A stretch of DNA of 10,272 nt. Source: CAZPAH01 sp964584495. Lineage in GTDB: Bacteria; Krumholzibacteriota; Krumholzibacteriia; Krumholzibacteriales; Krumholzibacteriaceae. Made by a program: the position numbers and the translations under genes. Numbering within the stretch: the stretch's first letter is position 1; every line of letters begins with the position of its first letter. The stretch spans positions 1 through 10,272 of the forward strand of contig CAZPAH010000103.1 of the NCBI GenBank assembly GCA_964584495.1, read 5' to 3'. Below, one piece after another: positions 1 through 6,031 of this stretch. The notes under the pieces were generated by a model. It was not told the origin of the DNA and made no database searches. It worked only from the letters and a program-made list of their open reading frames with translations.

Positions 1-646
1 CTATCTCCCTCCCGGTGATCTCCTGGTCCTCCCAGGTGAAACCGTCCATCGATGAAACCTGCGAGGACTGGAGAAAAGCTATTATGAACTCCTTCTCCAT
101 CAGGGGGGATTTCCACCTGGGCTTGAAGCTTTCGATATTCTCGCCTCCACCGTGTAGGGCTATAAATAGTGGATATGTTATCCCTTCCTCAAAATTTTCC
201 GGCATGACGATTTCCATTTTCGGTTTTGCCTTCTTCTGGGCCTCATCCTTCATATCAAGGTTCTTTGCCATAACTTTCTTGAAATCTTCCAGGTCCCTGT
301 AGGGCGCCCAGAATTCCCCCTGGAAGGCATAGATGTTGAACCAAAGCCCCTTCTCGTGTGCCATTTCCAGGTATCGGATCCCCTTTTGATAATCACCCAG
401 ATCCTTGCATATTAGGGCCATGTTGTAGGCCATGTTTATCGATTTGCCGGGGAAGGCATCGAAATTCTTCTCGATCAGATTCGCCGCCTCTTCGTACTTT
501 TTCGCGTTATAAAGCTCGATCAGCTCGGCCCTGAAAACCTGGTAGTTCTCCTCTTCCGTCCGCGGTTCCGCGGATGATCCGCCGCACAGGGACAGAAGAA
601 AGAAAATCCCTGCCGTTACCGCGATCAAAGCGCCGCTCTTGTTCAA
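1..646 (-). CDS. Lipoprotein with TPR-like region and alpha/beta-hydrolase domain (partial, 3' end beyond window)
   Basis: The frame stays open through the left edge, so the C-terminus is missing. Counting from the TTG at 646, residues 1-21 form a lipoprotein signal with lipobox LSLC (Cys21). Residues about 34-130 are helical and TPR-like. From about residue 145 an alpha/beta-hydrolase of the phospholipase/carboxylesterase type begins: a strand PLFIALHGGG (159-168) carries the HGGG oxyanion-hole motif, followed by FLQSSQ and a TWED segment usual in that family. The catalytic Ser/Asp/His would lie outside the window. I chose TTG because AGGGAGG (652-658) sits 5 nt before it. An ATG at 670 is in frame 8 codons upstream but has no clear ribosome-binding site and gives a poorer signal peptide. 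The likely role is a membrane-anchored esterase facing the periplasm or surface; the substrate is unknown. Confidence 0.8.
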   Translation of the reverse strand, partial: MNKSGALIAVTAGIFFLLSLCGGSSAEPRTEEENYQVFRAELIELYNAKKYEEAANLIEKNFDAFPGKSINMAYNMALICKDLGDYQKGIRYLEMAHEKGLWFNIYAFQGEFWAPYRDLEDFKKVMAKNLDMKDEAQKKAKPKMEIVMPENFEEGITYPLFIALHGGGENIESFKPRWKSPLMEKEFIIAFLQSSQVSSMDGFTWEDQEITGREI

Positions 647-651
647 TACCG

Positions 652-658
652 CCTCCCT
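652..658 (-). promoter_or_regulatory. Shine-Dalgarno that decides a TTG start
   Basis: AGGGAGG on the minus strand with a 5-nt spacer (CGGTA) before the TTG at 646. It supports initiation there rather than at the ATG at 670, which has no comparable site. Confidence 0.6.
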
Positions 659-755
659 TTTCTTATCCATGGATCAATATACATCTCAAAGCACCTTCAT
701 CATCCTTCCAACCGTATCTATTCGGTCAACCCCTATCCGTCGCCCGCGTTCTGAA

Positions 756-1367
756 CTAGTCGAATTTCTTGAGTTCTACCAAGTCATAAAGCGCGCTGCC
801 CGCCGCCACCTCGGTCGATCCGCCGTCCAGCTCCACTACTATCGTATCGCCGGTATTCGTGCCGATTGTAAAGGTCGTCGAATACGGTACCCAGTAAGAT
901 GAGGAGATTGGGATCACCTTCACTATCTTGTTAAGATCCGGCTCCTTGATCCACAATCTCGCATTGGCCCCGTAGATCGGCGATTTCGCCCAGAAGGAAA
1001 ACCGGTACTTGCTTGAACCGTCGGAAGCCGGAATCAGGTATGAAATCTTGTATGTTTGCGGGATCCAGGCTTCATGGATCGCCACCGCCCAATTTCCACC
1101 GCCTTTGGGAGCATCATGCGAAAACGACACGGCGCTTTCCTCTTCTACAATCCACCCCTCTAAAGAGGGGCCGGCATACGTCTCGAAAGAGGAGTTGAGA
1201 ATGAGATCCTCAGGCGGCGGCGAATCGGTGATATTGTACGAAGAATCGGAACAGGATAAAAAACATACAAGAAAGAGGAAATAAATAAAGCTTGGACGAT
1301 TCTGTAACGGTCCGGCGATGACTTTCATCGAAGCCGTCTGACTACCGTCACAGCGTTTCTTCACCAT
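756..1367 (-). CDS. Lipoprotein with carbohydrate-binding-like beta-sandwich domain
   Basis: 203 aa. A hydrophobic stretch at about residues 27-38 ends in lipobox FLSC (Cys39), followed by a Ser/Asp/Pro-rich linker to about residue 53. The rest is beta-rich and opens with LILNSSFE followed by EGW. This 'N-x-x-F-E ... G-W' start is typical of CBM4/9-like and galactose-binding-like beta-sandwich modules. Aromatic residues (W72, W93, W101, W126, W139, W159) fit a sugar-binding face, but no catalytic domain is present. The ATG at 1367 is preceded by GGGAG at a 5-nt spacing. A second Met at residue 14 lacks a ribosome-binding site. It is probably outer-membrane anchored and binds polysaccharide. 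The family call rests on motif shape only. The ligand is unknown, and a non-sugar beta-sandwich is possible. Confidence 0.75.
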   Translation of the reverse strand: MVKKRCDGSQTASMKVIAGPLQNRPSFIYFLFLVCFLSCSDSSYNITDSPPPEDLILNSSFETYAGPSLEGWIVEEESAVSFSHDAPKGGGNWAVAIHEAWIPQTYKISYLIPASDGSSKYRFSFWAKSPIYGANARLWIKEPDLNKIVKVIPISSSYWVPYSTTFTIGTNTGDTIVVELDGGSTEVAAGSALYDLVELKKFD

Positions 1368-1426
1368 TATTCTCCCTGATGGAAAAACAAATGGCCGTCA
1401 CTTCCCGCTATCTTCAGGCATATTTC

Positions 1427-1454
1427 AATATAATATTTTTCGTCGGACAGGCAA
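1427..1454 (-). promoter_or_regulatory. Candidate sigma-70-type promoter for the CBM-like lipoprotein
   Basis: On the minus strand TTGCCT (1449-1454), a 16-nt spacer, then TATATT (1427-1432). This would start transcription near 1420 and give a leader of about 50 nt before the ATG at 1367. It lies between the cupin gene end and the lipoprotein start. It is a match by eye to the E. coli consensus only. Confidence 0.35.
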
Positions 1455-1513
1455 AGCCCTTTCCAAATTCCCCATGGAACCTTACGATCGCCCGGCGGCG
1501 GTTTACCATTGAC

Positions 1514-1861
1514 CTAATCGTACGAAATGAATGTCGTCTTCGTTTTTGGTTTCGGCGCTTTTATCACCAAAAAACGAAGGATCGATTTTCCGGTATTGTA
1601 CCAGCAGTGGACGATATCTTTCGGGCTTTCTATGAGCGTATCTTTTCTCACCTCTTTCTTCTCCTCTCCGATCTCGACGATTCCGCTCCCTTCCAACACA
1701 TAGAAAGCGACATCAACCGGCGTGATATGCCTTTTCAATGCTTGTCCGGGCTCCAGCGAGATCACGGTCACCATCGCCTCGTTCTTGTCGTAGAGATTGC
1801 GCGCGTCCACTCCATGGGCATTCTCCATTATGGAAACATTCTTCAACTCTTTGATAATCAA
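1514..1861 (-). CDS. Small single-domain cupin protein
   Basis: 115 aa, one cupin barrel. Motif 1 is PGQALKRHITPVDVAFYVLEG (residues about 38-58); motif 2 is SPKDIVHCWYNTG (about 79-91). In the usual G(X)5HXH(X)3,4E(X)6G pattern the second His is Thr here, and the Glu position is Val or Ala. In motif 2 His85 and Asn89 are kept. Metal binding may therefore be weak, altered or absent. No signal peptide, so cytosolic. The start is TTG at 1861 with a strong GGAGGT (1869-1874) 7 nt upstream; an internal ATG at codon 12 would cut the first strand. Small cupins of this type bind or process small molecules, and no substrate can be named. It is flanked by envelope genes on the same strand but has its own candidate promoter. 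Confidence 0.85.
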   Translation of the reverse strand: MIIKELKNVSIMENAHGVDARNLYDKNEAMVTVISLEPGQALKRHITPVDVAFYVLEGSGIVEIGEEKKEVRKDTLIESPKDIVHCWYNTGKSILRFLVIKAPKPKTKTTFISYD

Positions 1862-1868
1862 ACCAGTT

Positions 1869-1874
1869 ACCTCC
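1869..1874 (-). promoter_or_regulatory. Shine-Dalgarno for the TTG-started cupin gene
   Basis: GGAGGT with a 7-nt spacer before TTG at 1861. It is near-perfect and decides the non-ATG start. Confidence 0.65.
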
Positions 1875-1916
1875 GCGGACTTGAATCAATATTACATTAT
1901 CTTGAATAACGCTCGA

Positions 1917-1933
1917 GCGGCAATTATAGCCGC
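1917..1933 (-). promoter_or_regulatory. Inverted repeat enclosing a TATAAT -10 element upstream of the cupin gene
   Basis: Minus strand GCGGC, 7-nt TATAATT, GCCGC: a perfect 5-bp inverted repeat with a consensus -10 box (1923-1928) in the centre. Directly downstream is the perfect 10-bp palindrome CGCTCGAGCG (1910-1919). Transcription would start near 1916, about 55 nt before the cupin start. No good -35 is visible. The layout fits a promoter under a DNA-binding regulator (operator over the -10), but could be chance. Confidence 0.35.
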
Positions 1934-1963
1934 GAATATAATGTCATCCGAAGTCTCCTTCAG

Positions 1964-2593
1964 CTAGAACAGCCATATTACCAGGCAACCGTTAATCGAA
2001 TAATAGCATGTCGATTCGTCATCCGTAAAAACACGGTTATATCTCGCGATCGATTCCAATCCGAACTTGTCCGTTACCCGCAGGTTCAAGCCGAGCCCCG
2101 CTCCGGCGCACGGCTTGTTCTGAGATTTTATTGGATACATCAAGTCCCAGGCCCCGGGGTCCGGAATTACCGGACGGGAATAGACAAGGGCATTTGAATC
2201 AATGATGCAGCACCCCAAGCACGCCTCGACAAAGAGGCTCAAACGCTCAATTTTTTCAGATGGTATTTCAAAACGCGCCAATCCCATTAGCTCCGTGTTG
2301 CCTACCGTTCCTTCAATCATGCGCGAAGATCCGCAAATTCCCGAATCCTTCTTAAAATTGTTGGGTGTCCATTTTGTATATCCCGCGTGAAAACCGAGCT
2401 GAATATTTTCCGTTATCGTGTAAAAGAGATCTATCGCCGGAATAGCTCTGAACTCCGTATCCTCATAAATATTACCGGTGACCTTCGAGGCCCCCAGTCC
2501 AAGATGCAGCGACACTTTGCCGGCCGAGGAACTCCCGCTTGACGAGACGAGCAGCAGGAATATCGAAAGCGCTGCGACCCAAATTCTTTTCAT
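1964..2593 (-). CDS. Cysteine-rich outer-membrane beta-barrel-like protein
   Basis: 209 aa from the ATG at 2593. Signal peptide MKRIWVAALSIFLLLVSSSG with likely cleavage near residues 22-25. The mature part alternates short amphipathic strands rich in Gly and aromatics (LHLGLGAS, IQLGFHAGYTKW, GAGLGLNLRV) and ends in LVIWLF with a C-terminal Phe, as recognised by the BAM assembly machinery. This fits an 8-strand OmpA/OmpW-size barrel. It is odd in having seven cysteines (87, 125, 128, 129, 162, 196, 203), unusual for an outer-membrane barrel and suggesting disulfides. An in-frame ATG at 2623 overlaps the stop of the upstream membrane-protein gene, so translational coupling from there would add 10 residues. 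I prefer 2593 for the cleaner signal peptide, though only a G-run lies just before it. Specific function unknown. Confidence 0.7.
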   Translation of the reverse strand: MKRIWVAALSIFLLLVSSSGSSSAGKVSLHLGLGASKVTGNIYEDTEFRAIPAIDLFYTITENIQLGFHAGYTKWTPNNFKKDSGICGSSRMIEGTVGNTELMGLARFEIPSEKIERLSLFVEACLGCCIIDSNALVYSRPVIPDPGAWDLMYPIKSQNKPCAGAGLGLNLRVTDKFGLESIARYNRVFTDDESTCYYSINGCLVIWLF

Positions 2594-2616
2594 GCCCCCC
2601 CGATCGCTTAAGGATA

Positions 2617-3231
2617 TTAACATAAAACATCATGGACATCATTGATGCTTCCGATGTACCTGTTGAAAGCCGGTTTTATAGATAATTGCAAGGCTACGAC
2701 AATTAATATGGGAATCAGCAGCAGCAAATAATTATAGAAATCATTATGATTGTATTCCGTATTGAAGATGTTTATTTTGTCCAGCAAAGTAAGAACACCA
2801 TATATAATTGAAAGAAAGACCACGCCGGTCCGTGTCGCTTCGAGCATTCTGCATTCGGCTTTCAGTTTCGCTATTCGAAATCCCGCCGTCTCGTTCATTA
2901 TGCGTATCTTTTGAAATTTTTCAAATGAGGCCGCTTTGTTTTCTTCATGCTGTTCCGCTATCATTTTTTTATTATACCAATCATACCCGAAAAACGAATA
3001 GAATTTCAATATCCACCCGCAAAAATATGCCAATATCACGAAAACGAAGATATTGCCCGCTATGCCCATCGCATGATCCGCCGGAAATAATTGGCTGTTC
3101 GATATATTGATGCCCGCCCTTGTGAACAGAAGCCTCAGGTTGAAAAGGAAAACAGATCCCGGTATCACCCTGGCTATCAGATCATAAAATAACTGCGGAA
3201 CCGTGAAAGAAAAGCTCATGCCATTCTCCAT
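2617..3231 (-). CDS. Polytopic inner-membrane protein of unknown function
   Basis: 204 aa, with about four hydrophobic segments (about 17-35, 56-80, 134-150, 166-184). The first contains FYDLIARVIPGSVFLF, with a helix-breaking Pro24. Between the second and third segments is a charged, helical loop (about 85-133) that could be cytosolic and coiled. No catalytic motif was recognised. The ATG at 3231 has GGAG about 7-8 nt upstream; a second Met is at residue 5. The gene ends with TGTTAA, whose bases overlap a possible ATG of the downstream barrel gene, suggesting the two are co-transcribed. The N-terminal pattern recalls uncharacterised membrane proteins, but I cannot name a family. Confidence 0.75.
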   Translation of the reverse strand: MENGMSFSFTVPQLFYDLIARVIPGSVFLFNLRLLFTRAGINISNSQLFPADHAMGIAGNIFVFVILAYFCGWILKFYSFFGYDWYNKKMIAEQHEENKAASFEKFQKIRIMNETAGFRIAKLKAECRMLEATRTGVVFLSIIYGVLTLLDKINIFNTEYNHNDFYNYLLLLIPILIVVALQLSIKPAFNRYIGSINDVHDVLC

Positions 3232-3252
3232 CCGAAATCTCCATTCTGAATA

Positions 3253-3268
3253 AGGACGGGGCCGTCCT
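3253..3268 (-). terminator. Hairpin terminator closing the galactanase-lipoprotein unit
   Basis: Minus strand AGGACGGCCCCGTCCT: 7-nt perfectly complementary arms around CC (about 5-6 bp can form), followed by TATT. It begins 18 nt after the lipoprotein stop codon and precedes the next gene's ribosome-binding site. The T-tract is short, so it may be weak or only stabilise the transcript 3' end. Confidence 0.45.
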
Positions 3269-3285
3269 GTATGAATCCTATACCT

Positions 3286-3504
3286 CTATTTCGTCTTCTC
3301 ATTCAATCGCTTTGCCCTGGCAGCCGCAGAATCCGATACGGCGATCGCTTTCCCGACGACCTTGGCGCCGGGAAGATCGCTTTCCGCGAGCACACTGTCT
3401 TTCTGCTCTCGCGTAAGCGTCTTCTTGGCATCGCCGGGCTCCTTGCCGGAACATCCGAGCACCAACGCAAGGCAAAACAGCGATGCGATTACCCTGACCG
3501 ACAT
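3286..3504 (-). CDS. Small lipoprotein
   Basis: 72 aa from the ATG at 3504, which has GGAGGAG immediately upstream. Signal peptide MSVRVIASLFCLALVLGC with the lipobox ending at Cys18. The mature 54 residues are charged and probably helical. They include the segment LPGAKVVGKAI, followed by an Ala/Ser/Arg-rich end. No enzymatic motif is present. It starts 22 nt after the galactanase stop codon and is followed by a hairpin, so the two genes very likely share a transcript. An in-frame GTG at 3546 would overlap the galactanase end, but lacks a ribosome-binding site and would bury the signal peptide. Function unknown; a small envelope protein is all the sequence supports. Confidence 0.7.
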   Translation of the reverse strand: MSVRVIASLFCLALVLGCSGKEPGDAKKTLTREQKDSVLAESDLPGAKVVGKAIAVSDSAAARAKRLNEKTK

Positions 3505-3526
3505 ATCTCCTCCTACGTGAAAGTCT

Positions 3527-4603
3527 TCATGGATCCTTGAATTCACTTATTACCGGCAGAGCCTCGTTATTGAAATCGAATAGCGCCTGATTCTCCCATG
3601 GAGAGCCATCGGTCGCCCTCGCCCCCTCAAACGCCACTAATTCGCCTCCCCAGTAGCAAAAACCGATGCCCCTGTCGGTCGATAGGATTATCTCTTTTAT
3701 CTTTGAAATAAAATCCTTCTGGCCTTTCGGTGTCGCCGGATACTCCGGCAGGATCAACTGTTCTTCCAAGCCGACAATATTATTCGTCCAGTCATTCCAC
3801 TTCAAGGTGAACGGATACGCCGTCTCGGCAATAACTATATCCTTTTTATAGGTGCCGCTCAGACTTGAAAGTGTCGATTGAAGACGGGACAGATCCTTGC
3901 CGTGCCAGATCGGATAATACGAGATCCCTATGATATCATAATCGATACCGCTCAATTTGCCGAAGAACCAGTCGGAACCGTCAATTCCCGCAAAATGTAT
4001 GATGATTCTCGCATCATCGGAATTCTCTCGAACTGCCCTTACTCCCTCCGATATCAATTCAATGAATTGAGCTTCATTTGTGCCGATATCGCCGTAAGGG
4101 AATAGAAGTCCCGAGTTGATCTCATTACCAATCTGGATAAAGTCAGGCTGAATTGCCGACACGATTCTTGCCGTGTAAGAATATACACTGTCCTTGAGGG
4201 CATTATACGAAATACCCCGCCATGTCGTCGGCGGCGCCTGATGTCCCGGGTCCGCCCAGGTGTCGGAATAATGGAGCGCAATCCATATCTTCAAATTCCT
4301 CGAGCGTAATGTATCCGAGAACGATTTTACCTCCGTAAATCCCGAATGCTCATCGACCGGATCACACCAGGTTCTCAATCTTACAGTATTCACGCCTCTT
4401 TTCTCGAGTATGGCTACGGGGTCTTCCGGCCGCCCGTCAAAATCGTAAAAAACTTCATTTGTCGACTCGATCCGCGGCAGGGAAGATAAATCCGCGGAGC
4501 TTATGAATTCACCCGCGGCCGCTTCATTGGATCTAAATTGGGCAGAATGAGGCTCTGAAATAAACAAGATAATAATCATCGAGATTATAATATGGTATTT
4601 CAT
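3527..4603 (-). CDS. Exported endo-beta-1,4-galactanase, glycoside hydrolase family 53
   Basis: 358 aa. Signal peptide MKYHIIISMIIILFISEPHS with likely cleavage near Ala21. The remainder is one GH53 (beta/alpha)8 domain of usual length. Family features are visible: GEFISSADLSSLP near the start, GVNTVRLRTW (70-79), WIALHYSDTWADPG (107-120), IGNEIN with the likely acid/base Glu161, ISYYPIW (227-233), and IAETAYP with the likely nucleophile Glu260. In this family such enzymes cut internal beta-1,4 bonds of galactan and arabinogalactan I (pectin side chains), giving galacto-oligosaccharides. Export without a lipobox suggests a periplasmic or secreted enzyme. No carbohydrate-binding module is attached. 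The downstream lipoprotein is probably co-transcribed; no transporter or beta-galactosidase is in the window. The ribosome-binding site before the ATG is weak. Confidence 0.93.
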   Translation of the reverse strand: MKYHIIISMIIILFISEPHSAQFRSNEAAAGEFISSADLSSLPRIESTNEVFYDFDGRPEDPVAILEKRGVNTVRLRTWCDPVDEHSGFTEVKSFSDTLRSRNLKIWIALHYSDTWADPGHQAPPTTWRGISYNALKDSVYSYTARIVSAIQPDFIQIGNEINSGLLFPYGDIGTNEAQFIELISEGVRAVRENSDDARIIIHFAGIDGSDWFFGKLSGIDYDIIGISYYPIWHGKDLSRLQSTLSSLSGTYKKDIVIAETAYPFTLKWNDWTNNIVGLEEQLILPEYPATPKGQKDFISKIKEIILSTDRGIGFCYWGGELVAFEGARATDGSPWENQALFDFNNEALPVISEFKDP

Positions 4604-4629
4604 GCCGCCATATCTCGAATATAGGGACG

Positions 4630-4644
4630 ATCCGCAATTCGGAT
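4630..4644. repeat. Short inverted repeat upstream of the galactanase gene
   Basis: ATCCG, 5-nt CAATT, CGGAT: a perfect 5-bp inverted repeat in the 75-nt gap between mscL and the galactanase gene, 27 nt before the latter's ATG. No T-tract follows on the minus strand, so it does not look like an mscL terminator; an operator is possible but unproven. Confidence 0.25.
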
Positions 4645-4678
4645 AAAAGGGCGAATTAATCGAATCGTAATATCGCTA

Positions 4679-5134
4679 TCAATCGGCTGAGAGCGTAGAA
4701 GTACAGAATGCGCACTTCTTGGCTTTAATCGATACGGTCGAAAAACAATACGGGCACTCTTTAGTCGTCGGCTCCGCCGGCGGCGCCGCCTCTTCCTTTT
4801 TCAACCGATTGATGTTCTTGATCACGAGGAATATGGCAAACGATACGATCAAAAAGCTTATTATCGTATTAATGAAAACCCCATAATTTAATGTAACCGC
4901 TCCCGCCGTCTGAGCATCCGCCAGAGTAGCGTATGGTCCGGCCGTCGCACCTGCTTTCAGTATAATGAAAAAGTTGTTGAAATCCACGTTGCCCAACAGC
5001 AATCCGATCGGGGGCATTATAATATCCGAGACAAGAGACTTAACGATAGTACCGAATGCGGCACCGATTATAATGCCCACTGCCATGTCGACAACGTTGC
5101 CGCGCATGGCAAACTCCTTGAATTCCTTGAACAT
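4679..5134 (-). CDS. mscL: Large-conductance mechanosensitive channel with four-Cys C-terminal tail
   Basis: 151 aa. The N-terminal helix MFKEFKEFAMRGNVVDMAVG is diagnostic of MscL. TM1 spans about 15-45 (GIIIGAAFGTIVKSLV then DIIMPPIG), a periplasmic loop about 50-85, TM2 about 86-106, then the charged KNINRLKKEE. The homopentameric inner-membrane channel opens under membrane tension and lets solutes out on hypo-osmotic shock. After a Pro/Ala linker the protein ends in CPYC (127-130) and CAFC (141-144), a zinc-ribbon-like CxxC-x10-CxxC tail absent from E. coli MscL, but which I recall in some other bacterial MscL proteins. Start is firm: AAGGAGGTG 4 nt before the ATG. The gene has its own promoter and stands apart from its neighbours. 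Confidence 0.96.
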   Translation of the reverse strand: MFKEFKEFAMRGNVVDMAVGIIIGAAFGTIVKSLVSDIIMPPIGLLLGNVDFNNFFIILKAGATAGPYATLADAQTAGAVTLNYGVFINTIISFLIVSFAIFLVIKNINRLKKEEAAPPAEPTTKECPYCFSTVSIKAKKCAFCTSTLSAD

Positions 5135-5138
5135 CTCA

Positions 5139-5147
5139 CACCTCCTT
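5139..5147 (-). promoter_or_regulatory. Near-perfect Shine-Dalgarno of mscL
   Basis: AAGGAGGTG with a 4-nt spacer before the ATG at 5134; the strongest ribosome-binding site noticed in the window. Confidence 0.7.
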
Positions 5148-5154
5148 AGTAAAG

Positions 5155-5183
5155 ATTATACCCGCTGCTTTACGGACACTCCA
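5155..5183 (-). promoter_or_regulatory. Candidate mscL promoter
   Basis: Consensus TATAAT (5155-5160) with a weak TGGAGT at the 17-nt -35 position (5178-5183). Transcription would start about 13 nt before the ATG and include the ribosome-binding site. It lies between the upstream gene's possible terminator and mscL. Confidence 0.5.
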
Positions 5184-5200
5184 CCATACATTGGTACTTG

Positions 5201-5224
5201 AAGAAAGAGAGCGTGGAAAGCTCC
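5201..5224 (-). terminator. Weak candidate terminator after the exported protein at 5251-5865
   Basis: Minus strand GGAGC, 7-nt loop TTTCCAC, GCTCT, then CTTTCTT. The stem is only 4-5 bp with one possible G-U pair, but it is followed by a T-rich run and sits just ahead of the mscL promoter, where a terminator is expected. Confidence 0.3.
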
Positions 5225-5250
5225 GTTATAGAACCTCCCGGGCATCTCGC

Positions 5251-5865
5251 TCAGTTTAATCCACTTAATCCCTCGGCGACACTATACATCACAATTATCG
5301 CGGCGACTATAAATATTATTGAAGTAGAGAGCGCAATATAAGTCCCCGGTCTTCCATGGACCGTTAAGCCTCCATAGATCGAGCTGATATAGTCACCGTT
5401 TCGGATACGCCACTGATCGATTGCCGGGAGTGTTTCGTAGAGAATATCCAATGATACGCTTTTCTTATATATAAGCGCGGCGCTCGCATGAAATCCCGTT
5501 TTAAAGAGCGGTCTGGGCTTACTAAAGGCGGGGCCGGCCATTGTCTCGACCGACCAATTATCGGCAAGCTTCCATGTCAATTTTGGTCCTATACCGTGGC
5601 GCACTTCCCAATCTTCCGTTCCGAAAGCGATGTTCCAAGATATTCCAATACTCTCGAGCGGCTCTATAAAGCTCAATGGTCGGTCGACCCACTTGATTCC
5701 CAGATCGAAGAGGATACGATATCTTGATTCGTCATATTCCGGGATCTCCGTTTCGTAGCCGACAAGCGCGCCGGCATGGCAGTATACCTTCGGCTTTACC
5801 CCATCTGATGCCGCAGCACAGGAAGATATCAACAAAATCAAAATAAATATTATTGACTTTCTCAT
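5251..5865 (-). CDS. Exported beta-rich protein with C-terminal transmembrane helix, unknown function
   Basis: 204 aa. N-terminal signal MRKSIIFILILLISSCAAAS: either a lipobox (ISSC, Cys16) or an ordinary signal cut after the Ala run. Residues about 24-170 alternate short strands (LFDLGIKWV, ISWNIAFG, PKLTWKL, WSVETMAGPAF, HASAALIYKK, SLDILYE), as in small outer-membrane barrel-like proteins. Unusually, residues about 176-196 (YIALSTSIIFIVAAIIVMYSV) form a strong transmembrane helix near the C-terminus, which a finished barrel would not need. Either the domain is periplasmic and tethered to the inner membrane, or the helix has another role. The ATG at 5865 has only a weak upstream GAAGA. It lies downstream of another beta-barrel-like gene on the same strand. 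No family recognised. Confidence 0.65.
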   Translation of the reverse strand: MRKSIIFILILLISSCAAASDGVKPKVYCHAGALVGYETEIPEYDESRYRILFDLGIKWVDRPLSFIEPLESIGISWNIAFGTEDWEVRHGIGPKLTWKLADNWSVETMAGPAFSKPRPLFKTGFHASAALIYKKSVSLDILYETLPAIDQWRIRNGDYISSIYGGLTVHGRPGTYIALSTSIIFIVAAIIVMYSVAEGLSGLN

Positions 5866-5905
5866 TCTTCAAATATGCCACCGGCACCCAGCCAGCGGCC
5901 CGAAG

Positions 5906-5992
5906 CTAATCCGAATCGCTGGTACCGAGTATCGCCATCGCCAGGAAATGTAAAATCAATACGGCATCTATCGATCTCCTAAACAAAAGCAT
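5906..5992 (-). CDS. Possible 28-aa single-pass membrane peptide
   Basis: ATG to TAG, 28 codons, in the 166-nt gap between two exported-protein genes. It starts MLLFRRSIDA, has a hydrophobic core VLILHFLAMAILG, and ends in the acidic tail TSDSD. The layout of a basic N-end, hydrophobic middle and acidic end fits a small membrane peptide. The ribosome-binding site is weak (GGAAA about 7 nt upstream). A frame this short can arise by chance; it is offered because its composition is so protein-like. Confidence 0.25.
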   Translation of the reverse strand: MLLFRRSIDAVLILHFLAMAILGTSDSD

Positions 5993-6031
5993 GCAAGTTT
6001 CCAATAACCCACTTCGATACTCTGCTGCGAT

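Noticed and set aside
1379..1909. 176-aa plus-strand frame
   Set aside because: It is antisense to the clear cupin gene and has no ribosome-binding site or recognisable domain.
3253..3268. Plus-strand terminator reading of the GC palindrome
   Set aside because: No plus-strand gene ends near it, so only the minus-strand reading is meaningful.
3505..3546. GTG-started 14-residue N-terminal extension of the small lipoprotein
   Set aside because: It overlaps the galactanase end and displaces the signal peptide; the ATG at 3504 has an excellent ribosome-binding site.
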